The notes beneath the pieces are model-generated. The model was not told the DNA's origin. It worked only from the letters and a program-made list of their open reading frames with translations, and made no database searches. Shown here in pieces: positions 57,174 through 64,000 of a stretch of DNA of 64,000 bases (its first letter is position 1; each line of letters begins with the position of its first letter). This stretch comes from Taxawa tesnikishii (nom. ined.) (taxonomy: Eukaryota > Ascomycota > Dothideomycetes > Dothideales): contig JAPDRO010000023.1 in assembly GCA_030247885.1 (NCBI GenBank), forward strand, positions 248,001-312,000, written 5' to 3'. Made by a program: the position numbers and the translations under genes.

Positions 57174-58764
57174 GCGCAGAGGAGAGTGTTTCGAGTTCGA
57201 AAGTGTTCCGGTACGCTAAGCTCAGCATACTTTTGCTCACGAGTATATGAAAGAGATTCCCTCCATCTGGCCCTTTTCTGCTATATTTAGAGGAGGCCCT
57301 CGTGCCGTTTCCTAATTAGAAGACATAAACCTTGGCCAGTACGATTAAATACTTACTGCACCTGCTCTACGTACATGCTCGGTAGAATCGATGACCGAGG
57401 ATGATGTTGTCAATCTAGTGATTGAATAGCCAGGAATACAAGCCATCCTCTCTAGGATCAGCAACAAGATCGAGCGGCAAGGAACTCATGTGTTCGAGCG
57501 CTGGAAAGTCTTAACGCGATAGATCTTCAACAGTCCCGAAAGATTCAACACCGATCAGCTATGGGACCACTCCGCCTAGCCTTCTACAACGACCGAAAAG
57601 GTCCTATAATAGGTACGGAAGGCAAACTATCCTGCCGACTGCTGGAGATGCGAGGCCTTTAATAAAAACGCTCGCGACACGAATGATCATGCCAGCAATA
57701 CGAACCATCTCTACACAAGTTCGTGGATTCACCAACCGAGTTACGATATTCTGTTTACGAGTTCTCCTTCTTGGCCCAAGTGAAAAGCTGGAAGCGTATA
57801 GAACTCAGTGACCAGGGTGTCATACCGAGTCCGTGAGGGATCTCTGCATGACAAGCGTTACAGCTTCTATCCGCCTGTCGTGAGATACAAAGACCAGCGA
57901 CACGGAGATCAGCCATTTGGACTCTATGTTGGGAGGGATCCTCACATCAAAAGCAGTGCGACCGGAGGGGATGATCTCGCGATACCAGGACGAGGAGAAC
58001 CTGATCTTAATGATGAGGGTTCGGGTGTTTGCAGGTTGACTTCCGGATCCCTGGTACCAATGCCAAGCTCTACGTACGTGAACTCCCTGCCTAGACGGTA
58101 AGAGACTCCTACAGACTTCGGAACAACCATTTCAGGCTATCATGGCGGATGTTATGGAAGGATACGAAGGGGTAGAGGCGCATGTCAAGCGTGTGCTAGG
58201 ATCGATCAGGGTTTTGTTTGTCTGAAAGATGGGAGCAGCATCGAGAAGCCGATGGAATAGAAGTTGTCTCGCTGTCCAGCACGTTTAGCCGTACAAGACC
58301 GCCAGACCAAGGCAAGCCTAAAACCGTAAGGGCTGCCCACACGCTGATATATTAGATGCAGACCTTGTTGTTATCGTGTCTGGTGCTCAGCGGCAGTCAT
58401 ACAGGTGAGAAGAACAAAGAGCTCAAACACCTGGACTCTCACTGCCGGTAGAGCCGCTCGGTCGCCTTGCAATAGTGATCAGCCAGTCCTGAGTGTGTTG
58501 TTCGAGAACACATGTCGCCGACCACCGGCCAGTTGCGGACAGTTGACGTGATTGGCTGCGATGCGCAGGGGTTCGCGGGTTGCACCTTCCTGCAGCAACT
58601 CTGATCCATAATCGTGACTTCTTTCCTGAACCTTCCCTTCTTCTCCTTTTCCCTTTCGAAATCCAGCTTCTCACTTCCGATATGCCGTCCGTCACTTCGT
58701 TTGGCATTCACTTTCACTTTAGTGTTGAGCTTTACTAACGTTGTGCAGTTTATAGGCCTTCAGG
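57174..58764. other. Intergenic region of about 1.6 kb
   Basis: No supported gene. It precedes the run of family copies B-D and includes the upstream region of copy B. Confidence 0.5.
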
Positions 58765-59743
58765 ATGGAGGATCCTGGCTACTGGGCAAATCCGGACCTT
58801 CAGAAGTACTTTAGCGGCCATGGCCGCATGGACCTCGTCGACTTGCTATTCGAGAAGTCGTTCCGCTGCGGATGTTGCCACGATCCTTTACCACTCAGAC
58901 GTCCCAAGAAGCAACGCGTCTTCAACCTCGCGATCCAGGCCGAACGAAGTTGGCCGACCTACGAGATTCTCCGAAGACGAGCTTGAAGGCTTTCTGCGCG
59001 CCCGTAACATCGACTCCACTCACTGCCAGAGGAAATTTCACCTGGTGAAATGTCTTGAGAACGCGGACAAGAACTACACCTTTCCACGCTTCATTGAACT
59101 GCCGATCGAGCTGAGAGAGGCTGTCTATACTCACTACTTCAAGAATGGTCCTGAGCTTGCGTTTCCGCTCCTCCCTGCACTTGCGCGCGTTTGCAAGCAG
59201 CTTCGTGACGAAGTCTTGCCTGTCTTCTGCAGAACCCAGCGCTTCATCATCAATCTTGGCAGGGTCGCTAGAGTAACGACGAGTACGCGCGCTGGAAAAA
59301 TGCAAGCGGGATCTAGGAAGCAGGATACGGTCACTGCCGCAGTCTCTAAGAGAGAGACACAGCTACCGCCTTTGTTTGCGAACCTCCCCGTCATCACCTA
59401 CTGCAACATTACCAAGCTGCAAGTGCAAGGCGTCAGGTTCATGCGAAGGACCCAGTCCTACGATATAAATATCACGCTTGACGGCACCGCCACAGGCTAC
59501 AGGACCACCTTCAACAACTCCAAGCGTGTGAATGATCACGGGCTCATCACACCGTTGGACCAGCGGCAGCGAGACCAAGCTATCAACGAGAAAGAGATAC
59601 GCCTCACACGCCTCAACGAATACCTCGGTGCTGTCGTAGGTCGCACAGGCAACAAGAAGCTGCGCATAGAAAATTTGCAGGCAATCGTCGCGCTGCTCGG
59701 TCGCTCGCTTCTCCCGAACGAGGTTCTTGACATCGTGCACTAG
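58765..59743 (+). CDS. SAP-like/LPxELR family protein, copy B
   Basis: Related to copies A, C and D. The N-terminus is MEDPGYWANPDLQKYFSGHGR, then LVDLLFEKSF. The first SAP-like stretch reads in one frame to about SWPTYE (58965). The second, FSEDELEGFLRARNIDSTHC, reads in another frame, so there is an unresolved slip between (one extra base or two missing). The remainder is continuous: FIELPIELREAVYTHYF, ARVCKQLRDEVLPVFCRTQR and a C-terminal helix pair RLNEYLGAVVGRTG...NLQAIVALLGR to the stop at 59741-59743. The function is unknown; the same domain order in all four copies suggests a conserved role. Confidence 0.65.
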
Positions 59744-61438
59744 GCGAGGTTCTCATTGAACGAGCATCAGTACATCAAGGGCATATAACGAGGCAGCCGC
59801 AATAGCGGGATTAGACGACGGCACTGTGAGCTCGTCCATTGCGCAGAGGGCTACGGGGCGCTCAATTCTGTCTCACGCCGGTCTCTCAAGCAGCCCTGCT
59901 TCGAACCCTCCCAAGACTGTCAAAATGCACGGAGCTTGGAGAATGGGTTCATGCTTTTGTGGTTTTGTGTGTTGCGTTCTGTGTATCAGCTGCCCGTTTG
60001 AGTGAGGGATCAAGGAGGGACCATTTGCTATGGATGGAAGTGGAGGTAAGGGTGCGCAGGCATGGTGTATTTACATAGTTACAAGGCTGGATGTGTTTAC
60101 TATCATATGATACCTTGATGAACGGAGCTCAAGAAGTAATAAAAAGCATGGTACAATTAACGAGTAATGCAAGCGATGCCTCTCGCTTAACAAGATGGTC
60201 TTGGCAAACAAACTCTCACTTCCACCTCCCGCGCTTCGTGACTTCTTTCCACTCGCGTCACGTCCACCCTACAACCTACCCCATCATGGGCCTTAGATTT
60301 TTTCAGTTGTCCAACTGAACCGCAGCATCTTGTCCTCCCGTTCCTATCGTCGACAACGTTACTAACAGCCACTGCTGAAGAGCTTCTGCGCGTCGCGCTA
60401 CCTTGTTGCAGGCCTTTCCCTTTCCCTTGATTCGAAAACACATACAACGGAATGTAATTGGTAAGTCGTTTCAATGTTTTCTTGACATGGGCTGCATCTG
60501 TTCTCGTATTTCGTATCAAAAGAAGGTATCACTAGAACAGCTATTGGCCCAGAGCCTGCACCAAAACAAATCCAATCTTTCTCGTATGTTTCTTTTACGC
60601 CTTCAGTTGGCTGCTGCGGCAAAAAGGTTTCACTTTGATATCATCTGACGGCGTACACGCTTTGACGGCAAAGTCCGTTCGCTTGAGTCTACAGCACAAG
60701 AAGCGTTGTCGTAATGCATACCGGTTTGATGCGCGTAGCCAATGAGCAAAATCTCGATGAGACCGTCTACGGGCATGATGCGTTCAACCCTACAGTCTAC
60801 TTTGATGTGTCATGATGGCCCTCGAGCCTTGCCTGCATGCTCTGTTTCGCTTGAGGATACAGAACCAAGAAGTGCTGCCATGATGCATGCCAACCTGAGT
60901 CACAAACAGATGGGAAAGATTCTAGGAGGTCGTCCACGGGCATGATGCATAGCCAGTATCTGAAGGCAGCGGGTACGCGGAAAACAAACAAAGCTACCTG
61001 CTCGCACATGAAGGTCCCTGTGCGCCTTGGCGACAGCTCATACCCTCTGCTGTTGCCCCGACCTACCCCGTGGATCCTTGCGCTAGCGTGGCAGCTAATG
61101 TGATAGTCTGATCATGCTGGAAACGAGCTTTAACAAGAGCTCTGAGCTTTGCCTTGCATTCAGGACATTGAAGGACCACATGTTAGCGCCGAGTGTGACG
61201 CTGGCAAAGCTTAAGCGGTTTTGACAGCGCCGTTTCCTGTTCAACCCACAGACTAAACTAGCCTCTTCTACTGGTGAAAGGCAGTGAAAGACATGAACAT
61301 GCCTATTCTGTCTTGAACAGCTGCATTCGCTCTTCAATCTCTCTCTCGAACAACAACACGGTCCTCTTTCGAGGGCAGATTGCACACTACGACAGAGCCC
61401 TGCCAGACCATCTACAAAAGCGCGGACACAAGCCCGTC
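59744..61438. other. Spacer between family copies B and C
   Basis: About 1.7 kb without a supported gene. A longer frame at 61274-61438 runs into copy C without an ATG until 61439. Confidence 0.45.
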
Positions 61439-62527
61439 ATGCCTAGCGGTAACTACCATCGCTTTCGCCAGGTGCGTACAAATTCCTCTACCGCATACTC
61501 TCGCTCTTTCAGAAACTGCACAGAAGCTGATGATCCGCAGGATCACGAACTCATAGAGAGCACGGCTGGACCCTATTGGGAGCTCAACTACCCTTCCATC
61601 AAGAACCAAGACATTGTCACGATTCTCCGACGTAACGGCTACACCGGCATTAGGAGTTCCACCGTGCGTCCAGACCTTATTGATGCACTCAAGAAAGTCG
61701 AGCGTGGCCAACCGCTGTATCGCAACTGTGGAGTCAAGAAGTTACGCAAATTTCTGAAAGCCCGCAAGATCCCATACGACAAGAACTCCGAAAATAAAGA
61801 ATACCTCGTCATGCGTCTCGAGCAAGCCGATGATAATATCCGATTTGACGGCCGTCTCCTGATGAAGCTTCCATTGGAAGTTCGAATGCAGATCTATCGC
61901 TTCTGCATGCGCACATACGAGGGTGTAAAAGGCGCCATCGAGTTGCCAGTGCAGCCTGCAGTCACTCGCGTCAACCGTGAGATCCGCAACGAGGCCCTTG
62001 ACATCTTCTACGGTGAACACCGCTTCGCCATCTTCTGCAATCGCCACATCAAGGACGCTCAGATGGGCGACTTGACCATCGTCCAGCGCCTCCACTCAAC
62101 CACCCGCATGTTCCTCGAGTTCACCGAGAACGCCAACCTCGCTCGCATCAAGCACTTCGAGTTCCGCTTCACTGGCGCCCGGGTCGGCAGCCCTGGTGAC
62201 TACGGCTACTGGCTGGCTACCTACCACATCGACCTCTACCCCAAAGCCGCGTGCGAGGCGCTAGCGTGCCGGTTTACACCTCTCCTGAGACCGGTTCCCC
62301 AGCTGGCCGGAGGAAATTACGAGCACATCAACAGGCTCAACATGTTCAATTTTGCCATCGTCAAGGCGGGCGGTCAGCTCAGAGAAGTCCTGGAAGCACT
62401 TGCAAGCAACGTCGGGGCGGGACACTTCGGTCGTTCGGAGCTGGTTGCGATGGCCAAGGCTCTTAAGGAGAGGATGGATTCTACTAACGCTGCCGGCTCG
62501 GAGCTCAGAAAGTTCTTCATTCTGTGA
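61439..62527 (+). CDS. SAP-like/LPxELR family protein, copy C
   Basis: This is the most complete copy, 362 residues from the ATG at 61439. The segment GPYWELNYPSIKNQDIVTIL resembles the start of copy D (MAYWELKYDHLTRNSI), so the true start could lie nearer that point, with a short intron in the preceding 50 bp (GTGCGT at 61472 fits a donor). Two SAP-like helix pairs follow (DIVTILRRNGYTGIRSS; VKKLRKFLKARKIPYDK), then LLMKLPLEVRMQIYRFCMR and PAVTRVNREIRNEALDIFYG. A long C-terminal part has FRFTGARVG and closing helices LREVLEALASNVG. The function is unknown. The LPxEhR module resembles fungal F-box-like/2EXR-type domains; that is a resemblance, not proof. Confidence 0.7.
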   Translation: MPSGNYHRFRQVRTNSSTAYSRSFRNCTEADDPQDHELIESTAGPYWELNYPSIKNQDIVTILRRNGYTGIRSSTVRPDLIDALKKVERGQPLYRNCGVKKLRKFLKARKIPYDKNSENKEYLVMRLEQADDNIRFDGRLLMKLPLEVRMQIYRFCMRTYEGVKGAIELPVQPAVTRVNREIRNEALDIFYGEHRFAIFCNRHIKDAQMGDLTIVQRLHSTTRMFLEFTENANLARIKHFEFRFTGARVGSPGDYGYWLATYHIDLYPKAACEALACRFTPLLRPVPQLAGGNYEHINRLNMFNFAIVKAGGQLREVLEALASNVGAGHFGRSELVAMAKALKERMDSTNAAGSELRKFFIL

Positions 62528-63288
62528 GGCTATGGGTCATGGCTTCCATGTGCAAAATTGGTCAGAAGTATGTTCAACGGAGAGGTGGCATGGTCGGAAA
62601 AGCTGTTCAGTGGAAGGACGGGCTGATGGGTGGGTAAAAGCAAGTTCGGCAAGTTTTCTTTCAGTGTCTCCTTGCTTCATACACTTTCTTCCTCAAGCGG
62701 TGGGCGCATGACTCACCTCGCTTCCTCAAACGCAAGGATAGCGCCTTGATGGTTCATCAAATCGCTCTTCACTCTCGTACGTTCCGTTCATAATGCTCAA
62801 TGCTGATTTATAACTGAGATACTGCTCTGGTACAGATATAAGAAAGCAGTGAACGTCTGTTGCCTCACTTCAACTACACTGCAGCGGAGTGCGGCCATAA
62901 GATCAACGCAGAGAGTGAAGTTCTGCAGTGCTACAAACCGTGGTTTCTGTCTCACCTCATTCCTCACTTCTCCCGGAAGATCTTGTGGCATTCCCGCTGC
63001 GAGAAGCTTTGAGAGATGCCGTAGCTTCCTTCAAGACCTCAAAAAACATCTATCCCCTCGCGCTCAGTCATAAGGTGAGAGGATTTCTCTGCCCGAAGAG
63101 ATCCACTTTCCCAGCTGAAGTCTTACGTCCTCTGAAGCTTGAGACTAGGCCAACAATCTATCCAACCATACAACGTTAAATGAGAGAGGAGAGTCAAGAC
63201 AGGTACGCCCGTCCTCAGAGCTCTTCAACAACAAGTTCAGCCCAAACGGCGTGCTGACAAGCAAGTTCTAGTTTCTCCAACACTCAAA
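62528..63288. other. Spacer between family copies C and D
   Basis: About 760 bp, no supported gene. Confidence 0.5.
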
Positions 63289-64000
63289 ATGGCGTACTGG
63301 GAGTTGAAGTACGATCACCTCACCAGGAACTCTATAAAGCAGCTGCTAGAACAAAATGGACGTTCTACGCATTCCGCCAAAACCCCTAACGAAGTCGCAC
63401 TCATCGGACTCGAGCGTGGCCTATTGGACTACAAGAAGTATGCCATCCCGGAGCTCCGGAAGTTCGCCAAGGGACGCAATATCAATGTCCGTGGAATATC
63501 CAAGAAGTCTGAGATCATCAACCGTCTCGAAGATGACGACGGGAACAAGTCCTTCCCTCAGTTCCAAAAGCTCCCCCTCGAACTACGGCTCATGGTCTAT
63601 GAGTATTCTATGTCCAGATTGACGGACGACAAACATACCATCTCGGACTACATCCAACCCGCCGTTACTCGTGTTTCCCGCATGATCCGAAACGAGTCAC
63701 TGCCCGTCTTTTACGCCATCAATCGCTTTGCGCTGTTTGTTGAGTCCTCTCGGACCAACTGGTACAATTTGTGTTCAAAGATTGACATGGTCACACGTGC
63801 GTTTCTTGCGGTGACGAATGAGCAAAATCTCCGACACATCAGACACCTGGCTCTCGTCAGGATTGTTAAGCCGAGGCATCGTGCTGCGTTCCAAGAGGGA
63901 TGGATTGATGTGGATCTCAGCAGCAAACGCTGTGCATCCTGCCCCGTAACGACTAGTGCATCGTATCACCTCAGCTATGCAGAAAAGAACGGACAGGTCT
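63289..64000 (+). CDS. SAP-like/LPxELR family protein, copy D (partial, runs off window)
   Basis: Open from the ATG at 63289 to the end of the window, 237 residues so far with no stop. It starts MAYWELKYDHLTRNSIKQLL, then a second SAP-like pair (IPELRKFAKGRNINVRGISK), FQKLPLELRLMVYEYSM, QPAVTRVSRMIRNESLPVFY and INRFALFVESS. Each element lines up in order with copy C, so B, C and D form a head-to-tail run. The 3' part lies outside the window. Confidence 0.7.
   Translation, partial: MAYWELKYDHLTRNSIKQLLEQNGRSTHSAKTPNEVALIGLERGLLDYKKYAIPELRKFAKGRNINVRGISKKSEIINRLEDDDGNKSFPQFQKLPLELRLMVYEYSMSRLTDDKHTISDYIQPAVTRVSRMIRNESLPVFYAINRFALFVESSRTNWYNLCSKIDMVTRAFLAVTNEQNLRHIRHLALVRIVKPRHRAAFQEGWIDVDLSSKRCASCPVTTSASYHLSYAEKNGQV

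Overview
This window reads as nuclear DNA of a filamentous ascomycete (Pezizomycotina). Genes lie on both strands, with short GT-AG introns of about 45-115 nt, roughly even base composition and no operons. The families include PTH11-type rhodopsin-domain proteins, a QutR-like shikimate-pathway pseudo-enzyme, Zn(II)2Cys6 regulators, a secreted endopolygalacturonase, a HET-type fragment and a Ser-rich wall protein. A Dothideomycete of the Mycosphaerellales type is my best guess, but that is inference from gene style, not a match. I see no RNA gene, CRISPR array, retroelement or intact DNA transposon.

Layout. 1.3-4.0 kb (+): a long single-frame gene joining a PTH11/rhodopsin 7-TM domain to a fucose-permease-like MFS transporter. 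5.0-6.0 kb (-): copy A of a four-member family with a SAP-like helix pair and an LPxELR module. 6.9-8.1 kb (+): SWIM plus RING zinc-finger protein. 8.6-9.8 kb (+): mitochondrial Holliday-junction resolvase (CCE1). 10.3-12.2 kb (+): MFS sugar transporter. 12.8-14.0 kb (-) and 14.2-15.1 kb (+): mevalonate diphosphate decarboxylase (ERG19) and cytochrome c heme lyase, sharing a 250-bp divergent promoter. 15.7-16.2 kb: HET-like remnant. 17.8-19.6 kb (-): secreted Ser-rich repeat protein. 23.3-25.4 kb (+): QutR-like protein. 26.8-29.6 kb (+): Zn2Cys6 regulator. 30.4-31.8 kb (-): endopolygalacturonase. 33.2-35.0 kb (+): second Zn2Cys6 regulator. 35.5-36.3 kb (-): F-box-like protein. 37.5-38.2 kb (+): DJ-1/PfpI protein. 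38.7-40.6 kb (+): RAD52. 40.9-41.5 kb (-): LTO1. 42.0-44.0 kb (+): cytosolic methionyl-tRNA synthetase. 47.4-48.7 kb (+): second rhodopsin-domain protein. 49.3-51.0 kb (-): APC amino-acid/GABA permease. 54.5-56.1 kb (+): peroxisomal Pcs60-type acyl-CoA synthetase. 56.6-57.2 kb (+): YCII-domain protein. 58.8-64.0 kb (+): copies B, C and D of the SAP/LPxELR family in a row, the last running off the window.

Two observations cut across the window. First, at least eight conserved genes are interrupted by apparent single-base losses, most in mononucleotide runs. Restoring one base brings back family-typical protein each time, and in several genes the exon lengths then sum to a multiple of three. 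This looks like a systematic base-calling error, not gene death. Second, the window holds conserved housekeeping blocks (ERG19/heme lyase; RAD52/LTO1/MES1) separated by gene-poor stretches of 3-3.5 kb (19.6-23.2, 44.0-47.4 and 51.0-54.5 kb).

The genes do not form one pathway. Functional pairings are ERG19 with heme lyase (shared promoter), CCE1 and RAD52 (recombination, not adjacent), and the polygalacturonase beside a Zn2Cys6 regulator on its upstream side (a possible but untested regulatory link).
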